A DNA stretch of 46,708 nt, from positions 1 through 46,708 of the forward strand of contig CAYXZQ010000008.1 of the NCBI GenBank assembly GCA_964469935.1, written 5' to 3'. The notes beneath the pieces are model-generated. The model was not told the DNA's origin and made no database searches. It saw only the letters and a list, made by a program, of their open reading frames with translations. This document shows positions 24,330 to 31,564 of this stretch, piece after piece. Made by a program: the position numbers and the translations under genes. The stretch's first letter is position 1; each line of letters starts with the position of its first letter. The stretch comes from CAYXZQ01 sp964469935 (GTDB taxonomy: Archaea > Nanobdellota > Nanobdellia > Woesearchaeales > DSVV01).

Positions 24330-24938
24330 ATGACGACAATCCGCCTCGAATTCAGGAGGAAGCTGCTCCACATCACAAGCGGGATACTCGCCGTGATCGC
24401 ACTTAAGTACTGGGGCCTCGGGATATTTTTCTTCATGCTGCTGCTTGTAGTGGGACTCTTGGTATCCGTCATATCCTCAAGGCACAGGCTGCCCCTCATA
24501 GGCTGGTTCCTGGATACATTCGACAGGCCGGGCGGACCGCTCCCGGGCTGGGGATCAATCACCTATGTCATCAGCGTCATCCTCCTCCTCGGTTTCTTCG
24601 GCAAGGGGGACATCACATACGCATCCATAATGATACTCGCGCTCGGGGACTCGGTATCATCGATGGTCGGGATGAGGCTTGAGAAATCGACGCGCCTCTG
24701 GAAGACAAGGCATCCGCTATCGGCTGATAAGCTGCTTGAGGGCACCCTATTTGGCTTTGTCGCTGCAAGCCTCGGCGCCATGCTGTTCGTGTCGATATCA
24801 GAAGCAGTCGTCGCATCAGCCGTAGCCATGACAGTCGAGACGATAGAGTTCAGGGTGCGGAAGCATCCGGTGGATGACAATGTTCTGGTGCCGCTCTCCG
24901 CCGCCCTCGCTTTGTTCCTGTTCCGGATGCTTTTCTGA
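24330..24938 (+). CDS. CTP-dependent polyprenol (dolichol/phytol-type) kinase
   Basis: The 202-residue membrane protein starts with EFRRKLLHITSGIL, the RKxxH motif of the SEC59/VTE5 kinase family. It carries ASIMILALGDSVSSMVG near residue 110, DKLLEGTLFGFVAA near 135, and VETIEFRVRKHPVDDNVLVPLSAAL near 175-195, all typical. These enzymes phosphorylate dolichol, phytol or geranylgeraniol with CTP. The longer open frame from 24174 overlaps the PAP2 gene and is rejected. With PAP2 and the export-family protein it would maintain the pool of dolichyl phosphate needed for N-glycosylation. Confidence 0.85.
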   Translation: MTTIRLEFRRKLLHITSGILAVIALKYWGLGIFFFMLLLVVGLLVSVISSRHRLPLIGWFLDTFDRPGGPLPGWGSITYVISVILLLGFFGKGDITYASIMILALGDSVSSMVGMRLEKSTRLWKTRHPLSADKLLEGTLFGFVAASLGAMLFVSISEAVVASAVAMTVETIEFRVRKHPVDDNVLVPLSAALALFLFRMLF

Positions 24939-25029
24939 TTTCTGCATCCATTTGGTGGGGAGTAAAAGGAAAAGAGGTGATGTGAAGAAAACCTTTTACC
25001 AAATTACCGTTCACCTCGGATGCAGAAAT
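24938..25029 (+). other. Nested inverted-repeat element, possible structured RNA
   Basis: Outer arms ATTTCTGCATCC (24938-24949) and GGATGCAGAAAT (25018-25029) are a perfect 12-bp match. Directly inside, ATTTGG (24950-24955) pairs with CCAAAT (24999-25004), and TAAAAGG (24963-24969) with CCTTTTA (24992-24998), leaving a loop. The loop holds GAGGTGA (24974-24980), complementary to TCACCTC (25011-25017) outside that hairpin, which would make a pseudoknot. It begins on the stop codon of the kinase gene. It could be a folded RNA, a translational switch for a 45-codon frame starting at GTG 24982, or a small mobile-element relic. Confidence 0.5.
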
Positions 25030-25106
25030 GAAAATAAATCTCCTAAAACACCCCTAGATGCGGGAAAGATTCTCAAGCTTATAAACCTTGTGCTTGCACT
25101 TAAAAT

Positions 25107-25162
25107 TCTTATTGAATAAGTGGATTCCCTAATAAATATCTTATTGGATAAGTATACTCCCT
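25107..25162. promoter_or_regulatory. Two palindromic boxes 32 bp apart
   Basis: CTTATTGAATAAG (25108-25120) and CTTATTGGATAAG (25140-25152) are near-identical palindromes, each followed by a similar end (TGGATTCCCT and TATACTCCCT). The 32-bp period is about three helical turns, so two dimers could sit on the same face of DNA. They lie some 50-100 bp upstream of the TATA box (TTTATAAATA, about 25206-25215) of the MoxR-like gene. Together with the element at 24938-25029 they account for most of the 302-bp gap between genes. Confidence 0.45.
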
Positions 25163-25240
25163 GGTTTTCGACCGTCTATGCAGCCTGTCAGTGAGTTTTG
25201 GCAACCTTTATAAATACCGGCTGATTAGAGTTTTGGGAAA

Positions 25241-26275
25241 ATGGTAACAGCAAACAGTATGAAGGAACTTCTGAGCAAGGGGGAGGACCCTTTCACTGAC
25301 ATAATCGGCCAGTCTAGGGCGAAGAAGGACCTCAAGTCCGCGTTCCTCATGGGGAGGCACGTGGTCATATTCGGTCCACCGGGCATAGGAAAGACGACGC
25401 TTGCGAAGAACGTATCGAGGCTGCTGCCGGAGATAACTGTAAAGGACTGCGGGTTTAACTGCCTTCCGGACAAGCCGGTCTGTCCTGCCTGCAGGAAGGG
25501 GGTCTCAAAAAACACGAAAAAGGTGTCCGGGAGCGAGAGGTTCGTCCGCGTGCAGGGAAGCCCTGACCTGACGAGCGAGGATCTCCTTGGCGACATCGAC
25601 CCTGTGAGGGCGCTCAAGTTCGGATCGATGAGCCTTGAGGCGTTCACCCCTGGAAAAATCTTCAGGGCAAACAACGGCGTGCTCTTCTTCGACGAGCTGA
25701 ACAGGTGCCCGGAAAAGCTCCAGAACGCGCTTCTGCAGGTGCTCGAGGAGCGCAAGGCGACCATAGGCAGTTATGACGTGGACATCGACGCGGATTTCCT
25801 ATTCATAGCGACCATGAACCCGCATGACACCAATACCGAGAAGCTCTCGGACGTTCTCCTCGACAGGTTCGACGTGATTTACATGGATTATCCCGAGTCT
25901 GCGTCTGTCGAATGTGATATAGTGAGGAAGAAGGGCAAGGCGATCGCGGAGATGCCCGGGACGATGCTCGATTTCGTGATAAGGTTCATCAGGGAAATCA
26001 GGGTTGACGATAAGCTCGAGAAGGTCCCGAGCGTAAGGGCAGGCATCGGCCTCTATGAGCGCGCTCAGGCCAACGCGTTTCTTTCAGGCAGGAAGGTAGT
26101 AAATTTTTCCGATGTCCGCTCTGCAGTGAGGTCCGTGCTCGCGCACAGGATAAGGCTCAAGCCCAGCCTGAAGTACGTGGAGGACTCGGACGCGTACCTG
26201 ATGAAGGAATTCGAGAAGTTCGCAGAAGAGCATTCTCCCGCAGGCTCTCCTGACAGCAAGGGTGGTGACGGGTGA
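25241..26275 (+). CDS. MoxR/Mg-chelatase-like AAA+ ATPase
   Basis: The 344-residue protein is a single AAA+ module of the helix-2-insert clade. Walker A is GPPGIGKTT (Lys51), Walker B is GVLFFDELNR near 146-155, and the sensor and arginine-finger regions are ATMNPHDTNT and LLDRFDVIYMDYPE. An insertion after Walker A carries four cysteines at 70, 74, 81 and 84 (DCGFNC, CPAC), a likely zinc site. Such ATPases act as chaperones or activators together with a VWA protein, which is the next gene and overlaps by 14 nt. Its target is unknown. Confidence 0.85.
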   Translation: MVTANSMKELLSKGEDPFTDIIGQSRAKKDLKSAFLMGRHVVIFGPPGIGKTTLAKNVSRLLPEITVKDCGFNCLPDKPVCPACRKGVSKNTKKVSGSERFVRVQGSPDLTSEDLLGDIDPVRALKFGSMSLEAFTPGKIFRANNGVLFFDELNRCPEKLQNALLQVLEERKATIGSYDVDIDADFLFIATMNPHDTNTEKLSDVLLDRFDVIYMDYPESASVECDIVRKKGKAIAEMPGTMLDFVIRFIREIRVDDKLEKVPSVRAGIGLYERAQANAFLSGRKVVNFSDVRSAVRSVLAHRIRLKPSLKYVEDSDAYLMKEFEKFAEEHSPAGSPDSKGGDG

Positions 26276-27470
26276 CAGCGGGGAAAGCGACACGAAGAAA
26301 CCCGGGGATTCGCCCAGCCTTGAGAAAGATTCCGCGAGGTTGAAATTCAGCCAGGTGGGAGACAAGCTCCTCAATGCAGTCATCGAGCAGGACAGGGATG
26401 CTGTAGACGACGGCAGGCTCCTCGGCGACGCCCTCGACCACTCCATCTCATCATTCGTCCCTGACCTGATGTTCGAGCAGATGGCAAAGGATTATACCAT
26501 GGCGAAGAAGATATACGGTGAGAAGCTATTGCGCCAGGTGTCAGGCTACGACCCTGATTACCTTGAGAACAATGTCAGGATACCGGAGTTCCGAAGGGAG
26601 CTCAAAAAATCCATCGAGAAGAGGCTCGGGAGGCTGAAGAAGGAGAAGCTTCTCGACAGGAAGTTCACGATGACCGAGAAAGGGCTCGAGCTCGCATCCC
26701 TCGTCATGTACACGGATGAGCTGGACAGGCTGGCGCCGAAGGGGTTCGTGGGCAGGAAGGTGCACAGGAAGCTGTCAGTGCACGGCGAGAGGCAGGACAT
26801 TAAGAGCTATGCCAGGGGGGACCGATACAGGGACATATCGATACACAAGACAGTGAAAACCGCTGTCAGGAGAAGCCATACCGAGCCGGTGCCGGGCGAC
26901 ATGAAGGTGTTCCACAGGAACTCGAAAGGTGAGATAAGCGTGATATTCGCCCTTGACGCGTCTGGGAGCATGAAGGGCGAGAAGCTCTCTAGATGCAAGA
27001 AGGCCGGGATTGCTCTCTGTTACAAGGCGATAGAGGAGAAGGACAGCGCGGGCCTCATCATATTCGGCAAGGACATACAGAAGAAGGTTGAGCCAACGAG
27101 AGATTTCTCAAGGCTCCTAAAAGAGATCGCATCTGTCAGGGCAGCTTCGGAGACAGACATCTCAAAGACCCTGAGGGAGGCTGTCAGCATGTTCGGGAGC
27201 GAAGATTCCACAAAGCACCTTGTTCTCATAACCGACGCGATGCCCACAGCAGGGTTCGAGCCCGAAAAAGAGACCCTGGAGGCTGCATCCCTTGCAAGGT
27301 CCGCAGGAATAACGATATCTATCGTTGGGATACGCCTCTCAGACAAGGGCAGGGAACTCGCGGAAAAGATTGTCCAGATCGGAAGGGGGAGGCTTCACTT
27401 CGTGAATGATGCAGAAAACATGGACCTGGTAGTTCTGGAGGACTATTACGCGGCCAAGGAGACACTCTAG
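26262..27470 (+). CDS. VWA-domain protein, partner of the MoxR-like ATPase
   Basis: Translation likely starts at GTG 26262, overlapping the ATPase gene by 14 nt. Residues 1-190 are helical and charged. The C-terminal von Willebrand A domain has a complete MIDAS: FALDASGSMKG near 230-240, a threonine in ETDISK near 300, and LVLITDAMP near 320. In MoxR/CoxD-type systems the VWA protein binds a metal-dependent ligand and works with the ATPase to remodel or insert cofactors in a target. No obvious target is next to the pair. Confidence 0.85.
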   Translation: MVTGDSGESDTKKPGDSPSLEKDSARLKFSQVGDKLLNAVIEQDRDAVDDGRLLGDALDHSISSFVPDLMFEQMAKDYTMAKKIYGEKLLRQVSGYDPDYLENNVRIPEFRRELKKSIEKRLGRLKKEKLLDRKFTMTEKGLELASLVMYTDELDRLAPKGFVGRKVHRKLSVHGERQDIKSYARGDRYRDISIHKTVKTAVRRSHTEPVPGDMKVFHRNSKGEISVIFALDASGSMKGEKLSRCKKAGIALCYKAIEEKDSAGLIIFGKDIQKKVEPTRDFSRLLKEIASVRAASETDISKTLREAVSMFGSEDSTKHLVLITDAMPTAGFEPEKETLEAASLARSAGITISIVGIRLSDKGRELAEKIVQIGRGRLHFVNDAENMDLVVLEDYYAAKETL

Positions 27471-27520
27471 GCTGTCCCTACCGGGAAAAATATAAATACG
27501 CCATCGGATTCTATCCTATT

Positions 27521-28189
27521 ATGAAGATTATGTTCATCGAGGCGAGAGCCAGGCTGAAGATAAGGCTTCCCGCTGCTGCCATAAAGAAGCTACCAAAAAA
27601 GGTCGGGCTCTTCACCACAGTGCAGTTCCTTGATTCACTCGAAGACATCAGGACGCAGCTCGAAAATGCAGGCAAGAAAGTGAAGCTCTTCAGGGCAGGG
27701 CATGCAGGATACAGGGGCCAGGTGCTCGGCTGCAGTGTGAAGAGATTTCCGGGCGTCGATGCCTTCCTGTATGTCGGTGACGGCAGGTTCCACCCCGCAG
27801 CGCTCGCCCTGAAGAACAGCCAGCCGGTATTCATCTTCAACCCGCTCTCTAGGACATTCTCCAGGCTGCGCGACTACGACGTGAAAAGGTATAGGATGAG
27901 GATGGATGCGGGTCTCAAGAAATTCTTGATGTCAGAGAGCGTCGGAATACTTGTCTCGACAAAACCCGGACAGCAGAAGCTTCGCCAGGCAATCGCGCTC
28001 AAAAAGAGGCTTAAGAAGAGGTCCTATATCCTGGTATCGGACGATATCGATTTTTCCAGCCTTGAGAACTTCCCGTTCATCGAGTGCTTTGTCAACACGG
28101 CATGCCCGAGAATCGGCTATGACGACGCGACAAGGCTCCCTAGACCGGTCGTCAACATAGAGGACGTCATCTCTTCATCGGCAGGGTGA
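27521..28189 (+). CDS. Dph2-like protein lacking the first domain
   Basis: The 222 residues match the second and third domains of archaeal Dph2, which makes the first diphthamide intermediate with a [4Fe-4S] cluster held by three cysteines. Visible are KKVGLFTTVQFLDSL, YRGQVLGCS (second cysteine), FLYVGDGRFHPAALAL and NTACPRIGYDD (third cysteine). The first domain, with the first cluster cysteine, is absent, and the usual protein is over 300 residues. TATA (AAATATAAATA, about 27487-27497) is close upstream, so this is not simply a 5' truncation by the neighbour. It may have a different function or pair with another subunit. Confidence 0.75.
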   Translation: MKIMFIEARARLKIRLPAAAIKKLPKKVGLFTTVQFLDSLEDIRTQLENAGKKVKLFRAGHAGYRGQVLGCSVKRFPGVDAFLYVGDGRFHPAALALKNSQPVFIFNPLSRTFSRLRDYDVKRYRMRMDAGLKKFLMSESVGILVSTKPGQQKLRQAIALKKRLKKRSYILVSDDIDFSSLENFPFIECFVNTACPRIGYDDATRLPRPVVNIEDVISSSAG

Positions 28190-31100
28190 TTACGAACTCG
28201 CTCCCCTTGCCGGGCTCCGACCTGACCCTTATCTTTCCCTTGTGGGCATCGACGATATGCTTGACGATGACAAGGCCAAGGCCTGTCCCGCCCTGTTTTC
28301 TGGTCATCGATGAGTCCACCTGGTAGAACTTGTCGAATAGCTTTGGGATGAGCTTCTTCGGAACGCCCTCACCTGTATCCTTTACTATGATCTCGACATC
28401 CTGGCCGTTCTTCTTGAGATACATGTCGATCCGGCCGTCTCTCGGCGTGAATTTCAGGGCGTTGTTGAGGAGGTTTACGAACACCTGCTTGACGAGGTCC
28501 CCGCTCGCCTTGAATTTCGGCACCCTCCTTTGCTTGTGCAGCCTGATGTCTATGTTCTTGTCCTCAGCGATGTTTCTCAGGATCCTTATCGAGTTCTCAG
28601 CGATTTTTGTGATGTCGATGTCATCAAGCCTGAACTTGATCCTGCCAGACTCGAGCTTCGAGAGGTCAAGGATGTTGTTGATGAGCCTTGTAAGCCTCTC
28701 ACCTTCCTCTGCGATGACGTTAAGGCAGTTGGCCTGCTTCTCGTTGACCTTGCCGAGCTTCTCCATGAGAATGAGCTTCGTGTAGCCTGTGATGCTTGTC
28801 AGGGGCGTCCTGAGCTCGTGGCTGACATTCGAGACGAACTCGCTCTTCATCTGGTCTATCTTCCTCAGCTCGATATTCTTCTCGCGCAGCTCCTTTGTCG
28901 CGAGATCGATCTCGTTTTTCAGCCTCTGGTTGAAGTTGCTGATCTCGTCGTAGAGACCTGCGTTCTCGATTGCGATGGCTATCTGGTTGGTCAGGATGTT
29001 TAGGGTCTTTTCCACACGCTTGAAATTGTCCAGCTTGCTGCTCTCTATATCAAGCACGCCTATGACTTTGTTACGGGTTATAAGAGGGATTGCCGCCTCT
29101 GACCTGGTATCCTGGAACACGGTTATGTAGCGGCTGTCAGCGGATACGTCATTGACTATGGCAGGCTTGCCGGTCTTTGCGACGTGGCCGGGTATGCCCT
29201 CCCCTATCTTGAGCCTTATCCTCTCCGCTTTCTCCCTGTCGAAACCCCTGGAGAGCTTTACATTCAGGTATTCGTCCTTGATGAGCATGAGAAAACCGCA
29301 GTCGGCATTCGTGAACTCCATGACCTTGTTCAATATTATCTCCTGAAGCCTCTCCCTCTCAAGAGTTGAATTTATCTCCTGGCTCGCCTCGACAAGCCTC
29401 GCGAGGTTCCTCTTGTCGTCGTTTATCTGGCTGTAAAGCTTGGAATTCTCGATGATGATAGCTGCCTGGCTGCTCAGGCTGTTCAGCAGGTCTATCTCCT
29501 CGGAAGAGAACCTCCTCTTCTTCTTTGTGTAGATGTTTATAAGTCCCACCGGATTGTTCTCGAATATCATCGGGATGCTCTGGACAGAGACGATGCCTGT
29601 CTGCTTTATGTAATTCTTCTTGAGAAAAGCCCTCTCCTTTCCGAGGTCGCTTATGTATCTTGGCTTGAGGTCTGTGATGGCTTTGCCGTCGGATCGGGTG
29701 TCAAACCCTTCCATGGATTTATACGGATATTCTCCCTTGACATCATATACGGTCTTCGGCACGAGCTTCTTCTTCGAGTCGTCCAGGAGCCTGATGGAGC
29801 ACATGTCGGCCCTGAGCAGCTTGACAATCTTTATCACGATGAGATTGAGAATCTTGTCAAGGTCGAGCGTGCCGCTTATCGTGCTTGAGATGTCATAGAG
29901 GGCTTCCAGTGTCCTGAGCTTGCTCCTTATCTCCCTGTAGAGGAGAGCGTTCTCGATGGCGACGGCAATCTGGTTTGCGAATGTCATAAGGAGGTTGATG
30001 TCGTCCTTGAGTATCGGCATCTTTGAGAACTTGTTGTCGATGCTGATGATTCCCAAGACCTTCTCCTGCGAAATCAGGGGCAGGCTTGCCGTCTGCTTCA
30101 GGCCGTATTTCTTAACTGCATCAGGATATTCCCTGAGGAGGTCGGACAGTATGACCGGCTCCCTCCTCTTTATTGCCTCGTATGTCTTTGGAAACTCCGG
30201 ACTTGCCTCTATGACCTTATTCCTGAACTTGCTCTCGTCGATATAGTTGGACTTGATGCCCCTCATCAGCCCATTCTCCATCAGGTAGAACCTGACCCTG
30301 TCATAGCCGAGCGAGACGAACGACCTGATGGCGATGTCGACTATCTCGTCGATGTCCATGGTGAGCTGGAGGCTCGTCGAAGTCTCGAAAAGCGAAAGAA
30401 TGCTTGTATTCATCTCCTTGAGCTCCTGCTCTGCCTTTTTCCGCGTGCTGATGTCCTCTACAATCGCCTGGACTCCTGTCACAGTCCCGTCCCTTTCTAG
30501 CCTCGGCTGGAGGTGATACCTGAGGAAGACCTTCCTTCCCCTTTTTGAGGTGTACTCCTGTTCATATACCTTGGGCTTGCCGGTCTTGAGGCATTCCTCG
30601 AAATTGGCGGAGATGCCTGCGTCCATCATCGGCTTGTATTTCAGGACATTGATCCTCCTGGTTGACGCCTTCGACGGGGAACCGAGTATGCTTAGGAGCG
30701 AGTCGTTGATGTCAAGGACCCTGCCTTTGATATCAATGGATATGATTCCCAGAGGCGCGTTGTTTATCAGGTTCCTGAATTTTTCCTCGCTCTCCCTCAG
30801 CCTCTTCTCCGCATTCTTCCTGAATGTGATGTCCCTCGAGACATGCAGAATGTATGCTATCTTCCCGCTGCTGTCCCTGATCGGCGACGTGGTCACAGCA
30901 TAATGGATCTTGTTACCGTTGATTTCATGGACATGCTCGACTCTCCTGGTCTTGCCTGTACTGGCGCACCTGACAAGGGGGCAATCGCCGCATATTCTCC
31001 TGCTCTTGTGCAGGATCATGTTGCAGGTCATCCCTACGGCATCATTCATGTCTAACCCGTGTTTCTGCAGAAAGATGCTGTTGGCCATCAGGACCTTCCT

Positions 31101-31190
31101 GGTCTTCGGGTCGATCACCAGTATCTCGTCAGGCATGAGGTCTATCATGCCCTGGTCGAATGCGCATTCCATAAGCTTGTCTTTTTTCAT
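28167..31190 (-). CDS. Soluble PAS-GAF histidine kinase
   Basis: The 1007-residue protein has no membrane segments. The order is: a PAS domain (about 10-125) containing a cysteine cluster, CNMILHKSRRICGDCPLVRC; a second PAS (135-255); three GAF domains (about 275-425, 430-590, 610-750); HisKA with SNVSHELRTPL near 785; and HATPase with NNALKFTPRD, DTGEGVP and GTGLGLVIVKHIVDAHKG. The cysteine-rich PAS suggests redox or metal sensing. The ATG overlaps the stop of the response regulator upstream (ATGA), so it is the last gene of the signalling operon. Its end overlaps the Dph2-like gene by 23 nt. Confidence 0.9.
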   Translation of the reverse strand: MKKDKLMECAFDQGMIDLMPDEILVIDPKTRKVLMANSIFLQKHGLDMNDAVGMTCNMILHKSRRICGDCPLVRCASTGKTRRVEHVHEINGNKIHYAVTTSPIRDSSGKIAYILHVSRDITFRKNAEKRLRESEEKFRNLINNAPLGIISIDIKGRVLDINDSLLSILGSPSKASTRRINVLKYKPMMDAGISANFEECLKTGKPKVYEQEYTSKRGRKVFLRYHLQPRLERDGTVTGVQAIVEDISTRKKAEQELKEMNTSILSLFETSTSLQLTMDIDEIVDIAIRSFVSLGYDRVRFYLMENGLMRGIKSNYIDESKFRNKVIEASPEFPKTYEAIKRREPVILSDLLREYPDAVKKYGLKQTASLPLISQEKVLGIISIDNKFSKMPILKDDINLLMTFANQIAVAIENALLYREIRSKLRTLEALYDISSTISGTLDLDKILNLIVIKIVKLLRADMCSIRLLDDSKKKLVPKTVYDVKGEYPYKSMEGFDTRSDGKAITDLKPRYISDLGKERAFLKKNYIKQTGIVSVQSIPMIFENNPVGLINIYTKKKRRFSSEEIDLLNSLSSQAAIIIENSKLYSQINDDKRNLARLVEASQEINSTLERERLQEIILNKVMEFTNADCGFLMLIKDEYLNVKLSRGFDREKAERIRLKIGEGIPGHVAKTGKPAIVNDVSADSRYITVFQDTRSEAAIPLITRNKVIGVLDIESSKLDNFKRVEKTLNILTNQIAIAIENAGLYDEISNFNQRLKNEIDLATKELREKNIELRKIDQMKSEFVSNVSHELRTPLTSITGYTKLILMEKLGKVNEKQANCLNVIAEEGERLTRLINNILDLSKLESGRIKFRLDDIDITKIAENSIRILRNIAEDKNIDIRLHKQRRVPKFKASGDLVKQVFVNLLNNALKFTPRDGRIDMYLKKNGQDVEIIVKDTGEGVPKKLIPKLFDKFYQVDSSMTRKQGGTGLGLVIVKHIVDAHKGKIRVRSEPGKGSEFVITLPMKR

Positions 31191-31564
31191 GTTAGGTCTA
31201 GCAGCTCCCCTATCTTCGTCTCGAACGCTGCAGGATCGAAAGGTTTCGTGAAATAATACTCAGCACCCAACCGCAGCCCCTTTATGATGTCCTTCTCCTG
31301 GACCTTTGCGGATATCATCGCAATCTTTATGTCCTTTGTCTTCGGGTCGCTCTTGAGCCTCTCGCAGATCTCGAACCCGTTTATACCGGGCATCATCACA
31401 TCGAGCAGGATGAGGTTCGGCCTGTTCTTCTTGAGCAGCTCCATCGCCTCATTGCCGTCCTCTGCTGCGATCACCTCGTACTTGTCCTCGAGTATCATGC
31501 GCACGAGCTCGATTATGTGCGGCTCGTCATCTGCTATCAGTATCTGTCTCTTGCCTTTCATCAT
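31187..31564 (-). CDS. Single-domain response regulator
   Basis: The protein of about 125 residues is only a receiver domain: LIADDEPHIIELV with the acidic pair, LILLDVMMPGING with the phospho-acceptor Asp near residue 54, MISAK with the switch Ser, and FTKPFDP with the invariant Lys. Two ATGs (31564 and 31561) follow GGAGGG, a good Shine-Dalgarno, inside the end of the kinase gene (overlap 38 nt). The stop overlaps the next kinase start. With no output domain it probably relays phosphate between the two kinases or acts by protein contact. Confidence 0.9.
   Translation of the reverse strand: MMKGKRQILIADDEPHIIELVRMILEDKYEVIAAEDGNEAMELLKKNRPNLILLDVMMPGINGFEICERLKSDPKTKDIKIAMISAKVQEKDIIKGLRLGAEYYFTKPFDPAAFETKIGELLDLT

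Noticed and set aside
24982..25119. 45-codon frame starting GTG inside the inverted-repeat element
   Set aside because: The ribosome-like GAGGTGA is only one base from the GTG, there is no TATA box at a good distance, and no family is recognised. It is kept only as a possibility in the finding on the element.
24938..25162. CRISPR-like array
   Set aside because: Only two palindromic boxes and one nested inverted repeat are present; there are no regular repeats with unique spacers and no cas genes in the window.
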